The position numbers and the translations under genes were made by a program. Positions 1-11,457 of a DNA stretch of 51,673 bases are shown piece by piece. This DNA is from Helochares maculicollis (lineage: Eukaryota; Arthropoda; Insecta; Coleoptera; Hydrophilidae). Numbering within the stretch: position 1 is the first letter of the stretch; each line of letters begins with the position of its first letter. The notes beneath the pieces were generated by a model, which saw nothing but the letters and a program-made list of their open reading frames with translations, was not told the DNA's origin and did not search any database. The stretch spans positions 1-51,673 of the forward strand of contig JAWQRO010000160.1 in NCBI GenBank assembly GCA_033557835.1. The letters run 5' to 3'.

Positions 1-748
1 ATTCCTTTGAGTTTTTTGGAAGGTAATTTAAAAAAAGTTTGGCCCAAATATTAAGTTACTGTTTGATATTGGTTCGGTTTAGTCTGTGTGTGTGAACACC
101 AACAATTTAAAAACAATCAACTAGTGTCTAAGCTACATTTATTAAAGTTTTCACATAGTTGATAACGCTTTAACTTTCTTTATACTGACTATATTTGACT
201 TACAGACGGCATAATGTATCTTTTAAATTTTGCAAAATTACAGATTTTAAATTTTTTAAGTAAAGTACTATCAATTGGGTTTCAGATAATGCTAAAGTTG
301 CAAGTGTATTATTTTACAGGTAATAATTCAGAAACAAGTGAACATTAGTATAAGAATCACTATGTAAATTTAAATATTGAGATGGTGCATATACCAAAAT
401 GAACACAAATACTGATATCTATTTCGCTATAAGTGTTGTAATAACTCTTGTTAATATGATTGAGTAAAGAGATATATTTTTATTTTGAAGTATTTTGAGC
501 TTCATCATCTTATTGAGAAAAAAGCTTAAGAACTCCATCAGTTCCAATTTAGAGATTTTTGCAAATTATTAGTAAACTGTTATAAGTAATCTTACTTGTA
601 ACAGTTATCCATGTTCATCTGAAAATGGATAATAGGAAAAGGTGACAGCTAATAATAGCAGCAAATGTTGACCCTAGTGAACATAATAGCTATATGTTGA
701 ATTAGAAGATTTCACAATTAAATTAAATATCTTATAAGATGTACTTAC
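1..748 (-). other. Amt first visible intron (partial), no gene seen
   Basis: This stretch lies beyond the donor site of the Amt exon on the - strand (GTAAGTAC read from 748 downward), so it should be Amt intron. I looked on the - strand for the next Amt exon, which should begin with the conserved segment after MQTG, and did not find it. The rest of Amt must lie left of the window. The sequence is AT-rich, with no convincing open frame or repeat. Confidence 0.6.
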
Positions 749-854
749 CAGTTTGCATAGTAAATATCATAAAGGAATTAGTAATAATCCAGTTCGTATC
801 TTCCAAATCGATATCATAATTCCATGGAATTGATGCATTTTTCTTTTGTGACAT
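749..854 (-). CDS. Amt: Ammonium transporter Amt, N-terminal coding exon (partial gene)
   Basis: The exon encodes the extracellular N terminus and the start of the first membrane helix of an Amt/Mep/Rh-family ammonium channel. The start codon is at 854-852. The frame reads MSQKKNASIPWNYDIDLEDT and then NWIITNSFMIFTMQT, with the first base of a Gly codon at the donor. The block DTNW...SF.IFTMQTG is the conserved opening of insect ammonium transporters. The borders are clean on the - strand: an acceptor (cctacag) ends at 867 and a donor GTAAGT starts at 748. About 12 nt of 5' UTR therefore share the exon (866-855), and an upstream non-coding exon is implied. The exon ends in phase 1. The 35 codons are only a small part of a protein that usually has 400-600 residues; the remainder is outside the window. 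The identification rests on this short but characteristic motif. Confidence 0.8.
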
Positions 855-866
855 GAATACTTTGTT

Positions 867-2155
867 CTGTAGGTTTGTTGTGAATAAAGTGGTTCGGTAG
901 TGGATGAAATGCTTGATGTGAGTCACAGAAGTAGGTATATGTGACAATAAACATTTTAATAGTTTACAGCTCCTCTTTTCTGAAAAACATCATTTTTTAT
1001 TCATGACCAAGATGGTAAAAAGAAAGACAAATTATCTATTGATCTATCTAATAGCCATGGAAATAAATCACTACAAAAGAAGAACTATTAAAAACCTACA
1101 TAAATACATCAAATGGTGCACATAAAGTGAATTACGAAGCAATGGTTTATTCTACTACATCATTGCATTAAAAATTAATTGCATAATGTGTATACAGTTT
1201 TAAAAATATATAAATTCCTCAATACTAATAAGTGCTTGTATTTTTAATTACTAATGCAGCACTTAACACTTTTAATAAGCTATATGCCTTCGGTAGTTAT
1301 TACAAATTATGGTAATTTCATATATTTGTTTTAGGATAAGTATAATTGCTAAGGATTTTTTAGTAAGAAATTATTAATGTATTAATTGATGGGATCTGTT
1401 ATCCATATTTTTTATAGAAATGAGATTGACAGTTGCATTCAGTTTTTTGTTTAAATAAAAAGTGGATTATTTGTAAATGTAGATATAAATCAAAATTTAA
1501 TTTTCACGTGGATTTTGACTTTGGTTGGCTGTTTTTGAATAAGTCACTTAGCACATTTACGAATTGAACAATGGATTTCGACCTTAATGTAGAAAATAGA
1601 GCAGAGAATTTAATTTTGAACCAAACCGCCTTATCTATTAGAACATAGTTTGTTAACCGCCCACTAGAGAGCACCACCCTTAAATTTATCTTGGAATGTT
1701 AAAATCGGCAACGTTACCCTGAAAAATATTTACACTACTCTTTCTTGTCACAAATAAAAATACATACACATGAAAATTAGCTTCTTCACGGTTTTATCTC
1801 CTGGGCATAAAAATGAGGTCAATTACAGAATAAATTTCCGAAACGAATTTTATCCATCTGCTGCTTGAATGTGAAATCTGATTGAGAGCGGTAGCACCAT
1901 GAGTAGCACTAACCTTAAAGCCCTTTCTCCTACATGGCATTACATGTTAACGTTGCTAAGCGAATTTATAAGCGACTGTATTGTCTTCTTGTGCATATAA
2001 AACAATGCTCTATTAGTAATTACCATATTTGTTTGTTGTTTATATAAAGAATTCTTGTTGCGTAAGGAGGTTTGTGTGAGTTTTAAATTTACCGCCATGA
2101 TTTGACAAGTTCTTAGCGACCGGGTTGACTCGTTTGATGTCAGTAGTGAATTAAA
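867..2155. other. Divergent intergenic region between Amt and da
   Basis: This is the spacer between the Amt coding exon (- strand) and the da start codon (+ strand). It should hold the da promoter and 5' UTR, the 5' non-coding exon(s) of Amt implied by the acceptor at 867-868, and the promoter of Amt. A palindromic E-box CACGTG is at 1505-1510. A TATA-like motif is at 1996-2002. I could not define the Amt 5' exon. Open frames here are short and do not resemble known proteins. Confidence 0.5.
1996..2002 (+). promoter_or_regulatory. TATA-like element, possible da promoter
   Basis: The heptamer TATAAAA lies about 160 nt upstream of the da start codon, which would place transcription initiation near 2025-2032 and give a 5' UTR of about 130 nt. 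An initiator-like TCAGT at 2140-2144 is too close to the start codon to be the obvious start site. In such AT-rich DNA a single TATA match is weak evidence. Confidence 0.25.
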
Positions 2156-2240
2156 ATGGCGGCCAGCGATGATGAACCGATGCATCATTTGTATGAAGTT
2201 TTCACTACTTGTTTTAATAAAATAGCCAACAAAGCACCAG
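2156..2240 (+). CDS. da: daughterless (class I bHLH E-protein), coding exon 1
   Basis: The exon encodes the N terminus of Daughterless, the ubiquitous E-protein that dimerises with tissue-specific bHLH factors (proneural, sex-determination and mesodermal partners) on E-boxes in the nucleus. The frame begins MAASDDEPMHHLYEVF and continues TTCFNKIANKAP. Drosophila Da opens with the same DDEPM.HLYEVF..CFNKIANK signature, which forms the N-terminal activation domain (AD1) region. The start is supported by an in-frame TGA at 2147-2149. The exon ends CCAG|GTAAGT at 2240, in phase 1 (28 codons plus 1 nt), and joins exon 2 in frame. Compared with the Drosophila protein as I remember it, this copy has one extra His after Met9 and TT in place of QN within the motif. 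The identity is firm from the motif. Confidence 0.9.
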
Positions 2241-5200
2241 GTAAGTGATTTTTTAACCTTAGTTTTCGTTTGTGAACACTTGTGCAGTAATTTTAGTTCG
2301 GTTGTTATACACATTTTCGAGTATTTTGTAACAGAACGATGCGCGTGTATTACCCAAAACATTACAGCAGCTTTCCGTTTACCCCACAAAATCAGGGTGA
2401 ACCAACGGAAATATGAACATTTTATGATTATAGTATGCTTTTACAAACGAAATTATTAATAACTCTTGGATTTAGCATGGTATTAAAATTTTTACACTGT
2501 TTCAAACAGGTTTTTAGATATACAGTCTGTCATTTGTGTATACTATTGTGTCTATTGTGCCACTACGGGATATATTTATTTACATTTTATTCGAGGAGAC
2601 AGACTCTTCACAATTTTCATTTGTTTTGTGAAGACGATGCTCATTTGGTACGATTCCTAGACTTGGCAAACTTTTGAAAAATATAAACAAACAATTTGTT
2701 GACAACTGAATTCTTAATGCTTGTTGCGATTCCGAGCTGTTTCTATTTACACTCGACAATTACAATGTTTTCGTCATGTACTGTTAATTAATTATGTGCT
2801 TTATGTAGATTTAATAGCACTTAATAAATTCAGTACATGGAGTCGCCTATATTCCAATGCAAGGAAAATTATACATTGTATAGAAAATGGCTCAAACATG
2901 CATAACATATTCCATTCTAGTATGTTTATTAATTCAGTTTATACTTATATAGGTTACATTGTAAGATGTATCTGTATGAGTCACAATGATGGGAAGATTT
3001 ATGTATCACATATGTAACAATAGCAAGTTTATGTTGCAAATCATAATAAAATGTTCAATCAATCTACTACCTATTTCATTTAAGATTATCTGAACCGTTG
3101 TTAAAAAAAACTATACTAAATTTCGTAATATAAAATAAAACGAAACTCCAAGCAATTTATACAAATTTTAAATGTATCTCATCACAGGGTCCTGATAAAA
3201 TTTCATCCAGCCATCCATGATATCATTGATAGTAGCAAATGTGATAAAATTTGTGAGCTATATTTGAGTTGCCCTTTCAGTTATAAATTTAACTTATCAA
3301 TACTTAATATGCTTCTGCAGCGCTTCAAATTTGAAATTTATACACTCTTGAACTGTTATGAAATATTTTTAACCTAAATTACACACAGTAATCTTTATCT
3401 ATCTACACCTATTGTGTTTTAAGAAGCATAATTTCTAACTCGCTTCAATTAAATTCTTTCAATTGAAATCTAGATCTTTTATATTTTACAAATGTAGTTG
3501 GTATTAGCAGTCTTTGTTCAAAAATTAATGAATAAGTAGCTCCATTTCAGAAACTACTATGTAGATAAATAAATCCATATTTAATTTTTCTAATTCAATG
3601 CATAATACAGTTGCGACTGTTATTAACCCTGTAGAGCCTATTACATCTCGAAACCAGCTCATTTTTTAAATATCACCATGTCATAAATGGGTAGATCATG
3701 GTTAGCAATCAAATCCTACACCAATCAGAGCAAATATATCTATTGTATAGAATAGTGAACAGGAGATTCCAATTATTTCTAGTTTACTTGCTAAATCGAA
3801 AACTATAGAATGCACAAATAAAATATACATATATCTGAAGTTCTACAGCACAATATTTGCTATATTTCTATGACCATTTTGATTTTTTTTTTCGATTTTG
3901 TCCGGCAATTTGTTTAACCATGTAGTGTAAAATTCAACCGGAAGAGTCTATATTTAGCTTACATGATCATATAGTGATAACAGCAAGTTTTTTAAATCCA
4001 GTTTCAATAATCCCCATACATATATAATAATTGAAGTACATCTCACCGTCAAGTACTGATAAAAATCATCCAACATTTCTTGATAGTATACATAGTAACG
4101 TGATAACATTTTTGAGTAATCTTAAGAGGTCCATTTTAGTTGCTTGTGTGCTTTTTATTTGAAAAAATTTCAGTCATACTTCCAAACAAGATTTTCCTTA
4201 TTGGAGTAGTTCGATTTAATTTGAATATAACATTTCATTTAATGCTCATCACAGTAATGTTTCACTCCGCGAAAACTACATCAAATAATAAATATTAATT
4301 CGGCATATCAGCGTTAAATCCGTAACAACGTGCATTGTCCCTGTTATATGAATATAATTTGAAACAAATCACCCTTGCTATATTTAGAAGCAATTAATAA
4401 AAATGTCAGACGTAATTAAATTCAACTAGCTGGAAAATCTTTAATTGCATTTAAAAATAAAGTACATAATCTGGCAGCTTTATATAAGTTTTCAAGTTAA
4501 AATAAAAATATGATCACCCCTTGATTTGATACCCGTTCTATTCGCAGGTACAAGCCACTAGTTTATGTAAAGGCACTTCTTCGTTAAACCAAACACATCG
4601 TTTTTAATTCAGTTGGTTAAAAGTGGGCCATTATGAACCCATCGTAATATATTGTTTATTTATGTGTGAAAGTTTGGTTAGAAATGCATAAAATAGTTAC
4701 GTTTAAAATGTATATTCAAAATCATCGTCTTCGATATGACGATAGATTTCAAATTGAAATTCTGTAATATACTCTATAAAACTAAATTTATCTTAATGAA
4801 TATGTATCCAAAGTCTACATATAAAAGTTTCTTCACTCCACATCTCTTTTTTAATTTATTTATGTAAATATTGAATCTTTAAATTGGACGAGTATCATCT
4901 TGCGCCAAAATTTATGAGAGTTGTTCACATAAATATCGATTCATTATATTTTTATTAGCAACGTATCTAATGTTGAATGCATTCTAAAGTAAGTTTATGT
5001 GTTAAATTCTTGTAGATACGCAACATTCTATAGATTTTGAAATATAGTGTGGGCGATGTGAGGTAAATTGTAAATTTTCTCTATGTAAGTGCGCGATTTT
5101 CACATATACGTAGGTGTAAATGATTTTAATTCACCATTGATTGTAAATTGCGGCATAGGTCGTTAATCTCACTAGAATTCGCCCAATAGTGTCACTTCAA

Positions 5201-8200
5201 TTAAAATATATTTAAATAATGTGTCAGTTGAAATATTAATAAAAAAAGTATCGACTTTGTTGCCTGAAGATTAGATGACCATAGCATTTGAAATTATAAG
5301 CTTATATATGGTAATATGTTAAATATATTTATTTCTATTCACAAGCGCACTTTCTAATTACAGTTTTAATATTTGCTACACATCTCAGTATAATATAAAA
5401 TAATTTGTTTCAATTTGATATAATTAAACATTGCTTGTGTAAAACTTCATTGACTCTCAAAATTATCAAGTGCCTTGAAAGCTAACAAGGTAACTTACAA
5501 TTATAGACCAGTTATACAATTTTCGAAGTATATTTAATATTTAAGCAAGTTAAGTCAGAAGTTACTTTTCCGTATCTTGTCTGGAGCTCAACAATTAATT
5601 CAGTCAGCAGCTCTCATTATAATTTTAAAATTCTAAAGTTGATAACTTGTGTTCAATTCGATTTTCTCCATATCATTTCCTTTCCGACCTCTTCCAAATC
5701 ACGTTACAAACAATTCTGAAAACGTCTTTTCCCCTTGAATATGATGCTATGGACAGCATGAACTTATCCTCATATCCTTGCATGTTCTCATAAGTTTAAT
5801 GTTTATACAGTTATTGGTGCTTTGTTATTTTATGCGAAAACCAAATAAACTGAAGAGTCCTAATTGCTTTAATAATAATATTTCCGTTTCCAAGTTGCAG
5901 ACATGATACAATTTTTTCTTAAGCAGTAACTGGGTAGATTTCCAAAGATTTTCATCGTGAATCACGTAGGTACCTACGCCTTGCACGTGTAATATAAAAT
6001 TCACATAAAAATGTTGAAGGCAATTAAAAAGTCGTCGTTTCTGCATGTTTTCTCGTCGCCTTCATAACAATAAAAGAATGCCGCTTCTAAACAATTTGCA
6101 TACAGTATTAAAAAGATTACGTGTTTCTATCCTGTAGCATTTTATAGAACGTCAATTAGAACAGGGGGTAATTATATGTTCTGTGTTTTTGTAATGAGAC
6201 TATCATTTAATTCTGAGAAAATATATCTTTGACTGGGAATAACAATTACATATCTTTTATAGGTTGCCTTGTGTACAAATTGCTTTTTATAGAGCGCTCT
6301 TTATTTATACATGTCGTGGTTTGTAATATTTTCCCCATTTGCCTTTGTTTGTAAAGATTGTGATCCTTAATTATTTCTCTTCCTATTTCTTCGGATACAG
6401 CTCGTTATTCTTGCATTGAAACTTCACTTAAAAATATTTAAAAAAAGTATGCATTGCGATCAAAGTGATTAACGCTTGATTCGTTTCGTAAACGAACCAT
6501 TTGCTATGTAATAAAAATACAATATTTTGATACCTAACCACAAAACCGCACATATCTATATTTTTATATGTAAAAAAAATACTGCTTTGCTGAATGTGAT
6601 GTCCCATTTTGTTGACCGTGTAAGGCCTAGTCTTGTGGAAAACAGAATCCATTTCTTTGCTAGTAAATCCTTTTGCTTACAGTATGATATTTGTGCAGTA
6701 TAAAAACTAGTGAAATCTCAGCACAATATTCCAAATATTTCACATTTTCTTCTCTTATAGCATGTTTTTCTTTGTCAGGACTTCCTCGGAGCTTTCACCA
6801 AATTCTCGTATTAGATAGAAATGACTCCTCGTTTACTTAGGGTTATCAAGTATTTAGGCAGTTTGATAAGCTGCAGGTGCAAGTACTTCTATTTAACAAT
6901 GATATATGTATGATAATTATTGCAAAAATCGGTTTAATAGCTATTATTGATAAGGCATATTTCCAATAATTTCCTCAGACAATAAAATTTAAAAATAATT
7001 AAAATTGTGATTCATTTTAATTCATTTTGATTTTAAAATGCCTTCAGATACAAAATTTTTATCGTCGCGTTGCAAAATATTGTTATGCTTCCTTATACGT
7101 ATAAATATTGTTTAGGCAGGGCGATTTTGCAACATCAATCCAACAATGGGTTGGCATGCTTATTTAGGAGCCACTCGACCGAATTTTCAATCCTTGTTCG
7201 TAAGAAATGTCGAGAGGCGATTTGTTGCATTGGAGAGACATTTCAGATAAACTTATAATTAGATACAAGATTGTGAGAAAAGTAACCATTTAAAGGTATG
7301 GTCTCGATGCTTTTTTGTGAATCATCACCTGCCAAATCACAGTAATTGCCTAGAATGAAACACTTTATTTGTAAGAATTAACGGTAAAATGCACAGAGAG
7401 ATAGATCGTATCTTTATTGTACTCATTTATTTTTGTTAGTAACTACCTGTAACGTAACCTCTAACAGCTGTTGCTTCCATTGGGCTTTTTTATTCCTTAA
7501 CGATATCGAATTTAGCATAACCACAAGTAGACAGCGCACCGCCTGAAAGATTATCCATGTGAAGTTATACAAATTACAAAATCTCGTTTAACCGCTTTAA
7601 ATGGCCATTCATTTCTAATTAAAACTAATGCGAGCAATAATTATTTGCCGATCAGGTTGTTATTTCTTCTCCATATTTCTTGATTGCCCATACCATGTTT
7701 TGGATTGACAACCGTGCTTATATGGGAACCCAGCCACAAATATGAACTTGATAAAAGTAAAACGAAAACCACGCGGAACAAGAACTTTTACGAGTTGGGC
7801 ATACAATTTTTTAATAAAGATTTATAATCAGCTGCAACTTCATCTGTATAAAGACTACACCGAACAAAAAGATAAATTTTGCATAAAATGTTTGAAATTA
7901 CTTCCTAGCCGATTATATAGTTGATTGTGAGTTTTCTCCTATTTTACTCAAATAAGAAATTATAGCTCAGTTGCAAGTGGATTTATTTAATACTCAAAAT
8001 GACACGAAAATGCAAAAACATGTTTGCTTCTTAGCAACTTAGCAGTCTTTAAAACGCCGCTGCTTCATTTTTAAAGCTAAAAATACATGGATAAATTAAA
8101 ATCTTTTCACACATAAAAAGTGTTCTGGGGACTTCAAACTTGTCATTTACGTAAAATAAAAATTAATTCTCTGATAGACAGCCGACGTATTTACTGCAAA

Positions 8201-8674
8201 GATAAAATTGGATTTGATTGATTCTGTGAAAACTATAAACAAACGTTCTGTAGTAACCAATAAACCAGGGCAACACCTGTGTATTAGGCGCGGCTTTGTT
8301 ATCATTACGACAGGATTAGATGATTAGTTGATGAAGATGAATTGGTATTTTGAATCAACAACAATAATTCCATAAATCCGCTTAGTGAAATTCTTCTTGC
8401 ACCACAAAATCCTAGGTAATGCAAAATTATGTGAGAAACAATTATTTACACACATAGCATTTATTTCAGTTCAAAAGATGACTAGTCCACTCAAATTGAA
8501 TTCTAAAAATTAAACTGGCATTTCTGCATGGGTTTAGTAAACCGTTGTTATATTCGATTGCTTAACTAACAAAATGCAAGCATATACTGTCGATTATTTA
8601 TAGAAATAGTAATTCTACGCCTCAGTAGGCCTTAGAGATTACATTACCATTATTCTCTTATATTTATTTTGTAG

Positions 8675-8703
8675 CCTCCTCTCTCCCGCCCTCTCTCTCT
8701 CTT
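8675..8703. repeat. CT-rich microsatellite
   Basis: This is an almost pure pyrimidine tract of CT units interrupted by CCCGCC. It lies inside da intron 1. Confidence 0.8.
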
Positions 8704-11176
8704 GTGTACTAATGAATTTTTGTGAAATTCCACTTTGTTAACGCAAAGTTATCCGCCCAACTACTCAAACCTATAAAAATAAATGAGATGCTGGGACATT
8801 GTAATAAAAATGAACGCCAGTATGTCATTTCCTTATATTTTTATCGCCCACATAGATGTATTAGATAAAAATAGATCGTATGTATAAAAGATGAGGCTCA
8901 TAATAAAGTGTGCGCTTGATAATAATAGCTAAATTCCAAGTTAATTGCCTCCGTACCTCTTTGTTCTAATACTGAATCCACATTCATTAGAAAATGGTGT
9001 AAACGAAGTGCTTTACTTGTATGCATTGCTACTTATAATTAATAATTAAACTATTTGACTGCTAGAATATAAAGAAAGAAACAAATTGAGCCGTTAGGCT
9101 TATTCGTTTGAAAATTCCATTTTATATTTTACTGAACGATAAAAGAAAGCAAGTTCAAAATTTTCATTAAGGAGTACTTTGTAATATCGTTCCCGTTGTA
9201 GAAAATGTATACATATTTGAAATAGAGATCGCCAAACCGACTTCAATATAATTAGAAATCATTCTTCACATTCTTGAGCTTGTTATTTGCTTCTTAATGA
9301 AGCAATTTCGATATCGACTTTAACTAAGCATGCTTCTCTGCAGAATTGATCTTATTAGGATGCCTGGTCTTGTGAATTTTTGTACATTAGCGGTACTTAT
9401 TTGTTCGATCATTAAAAACTATAAAGTATTCCCAAGAATCGCTAATGCAATTACGTATGTATTGATACTATCATACTTTATGTATTAGAGCTGTTCGAAT
9501 TATAAAGTACATAATTTTTAATGCATGTAATACAATCTGTGTATTAGTAATTAAATCAGTAAACCATAAATTAAGTGCATATCGCGGATTAGATATGTTA
9601 GTTATATTAAAGAAATCTATAAATCAAATTTAAAATCATATTATAAATAACGGTCTAAACCCGAAGATTTTAAATTTGATACTAAAACCCATAAATGTCT
9701 TTATCCTAAACAATGAATGTTTAATTGGCAAAACAATGATGATAATGATCGTCTAAACATGTTAAGTCTTTATTTTAAATGCCGTGGGATATAAACAGAA
9801 AAAATCCGGAACAGATTCTCGTAGATGATAATAGCGGCCACACACGCTCTATGATGTTATCACTGTTTGGTTGGTAGACTGGCGAAAATTTATGTTGTTT
9901 AAAGGGGTTTAATTAGCGGGTTTACGAAAATAGCAATTAGAAGTTAACATGTAACACTTTATTATTACAAACCAGTACGCACATATATGTTTTTACCTAG
10001 CAATAAAACTTTCCGTTATTTATTGCCAATTTTCCTGAATTTTTTTTATAGGCCCATCTATCACAGTGGAAATAATTAAACGCAAACTGTAAAGGTCGCC
10101 TTCATGGAACCGGTGTATTTGTTGAATTAACTGATTCATCTTAAAACGGCCATCAAAAATAGTAAAATATGTATCTACATCCGGTCTGTATCTGTGTAAG
10201 AAATTTTTTAAGCTATACATTTTATGAGTAATATAGGATGTTTAAGCGGTATGTTCCCACGTCTCTAAGACATCATGGCTTAATCATGGTTTCAACGAAT
10301 CTAATATTGGAAGATCGGAGGTAAAAAAGTATTCATCGATTTGATGTTGAGTTAACGGATATCATATCTATTCAAAAATTATTTTGTGGCCTTTCCGTAT
10401 TTCCGCTGCAAAACAACACCAACTGCAGTTTTATTCAATTATGGGACTATTTTTATATCGTAATTGTTACTGCAAGTTTATAAATTATTGGAGTTTCCAC
10501 AAACTTAGATGGGAAATCCGCTCTTATAGATACGCCTCGTATTATTTCGTCTATTTCGTTGCAAAGTTTTTGCGAGTTAAAAATTTAGCTTTAATTACCA
10601 TGTGTTCTGCTGTTGGGCGTTGGAAACAATTATTTAAAATGGTGCAGGCTATTAATGAAATTAGTTACTGTCAAATTATTGGACGTACGTTCACTAAGTC
10701 AACCATCAGAAATGAGTTAGACAATTCTTAGTAGCAATTATGAGAAATTTTGCGCTTCATTGGTAGCTATCTGTTGAATATTGAATCAACGAGTTAGTTT
10801 CTTTGATGTTTTTTAGCCCGTTATTGGATAACAGCCACCAAAAATATCGCGGCCAATTGATGATGACAACGATAAGAAGTGGCGTCGTCAATTAATGGAT
10901 TCGATTATCAGAAATGACGCAGTTTTTACCTATCAGACATGCTGCAGTTGGACGTTGAATATCGTTATCAGATATGTCGTAATTAGCTGTTTACTACCGA
11001 CAACAAAATTAACTGCTAAATACAATTTCCAATGGTCTCTATTTGTAGCAATCAATTGATGCTTACAATGCAGACACATGATAGTAGAAGGTATAGTTTA
11101 TTAGTTTCTGGAGGAACCCTGATAGGTTTGCTTTACGGCGCTTGACATACCGGAATTAATTTATTTTTATATTTCA

Positions 11177-11457
11177 ACATCAAAGTACATTTTTAGTCAG
11201 CAGTGCACCTGGAAATGCATCAAGTTTTCCATGCAAAAAAATATTTGCACAAAACGATATTCAACACATGCCGATATTTCATAAAGAATAAATAATACAA
11301 CTTGTAACAAATAATACAATCAATTTACATCAAAGAGAACCATATTCTTTTTAGTCAGCAAAGGATCTGCAAATGAAGCAAGTTTTCTATACAAAGAAAT
11401 TACTGTATTTGCGCAAAACAGGCTTGAAAAGATGCCGAACTAATATTTCATAAAGAA
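11177..11457. repeat. Diverged tandem duplication, two copies with about 160-bp period
   Basis: Copy A spans about 11177-11288 and copy B about 11337-11457. Both begin ACATCAAAG, share TTTTTAGTCAGCA and CAAGTTTTC, contain TATTTGC.CAAAAC, and end ATATTTCATAAAGAA. They differ by many substitutions and small insertions, so the duplication is old. The spacer also carries a short direct repeat of AATAATACAA. No coding potential is visible. It may be a remnant of a larger repeat. Confidence 0.7.

Noticed and set aside
1940..2389. 149-codon - strand open frame over da exon 1
   Set aside because: It is antisense to the recognised da exon and its splice donor, and the protein has no recognisable motif.
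10020..10731. Convergent 66-codon (-) and 115-codon (+) frames in da intron 1
   Set aside because: No recognised motif, no splice signals that fit, and composition like the surrounding intron. I could not support a gene or a named transposon.
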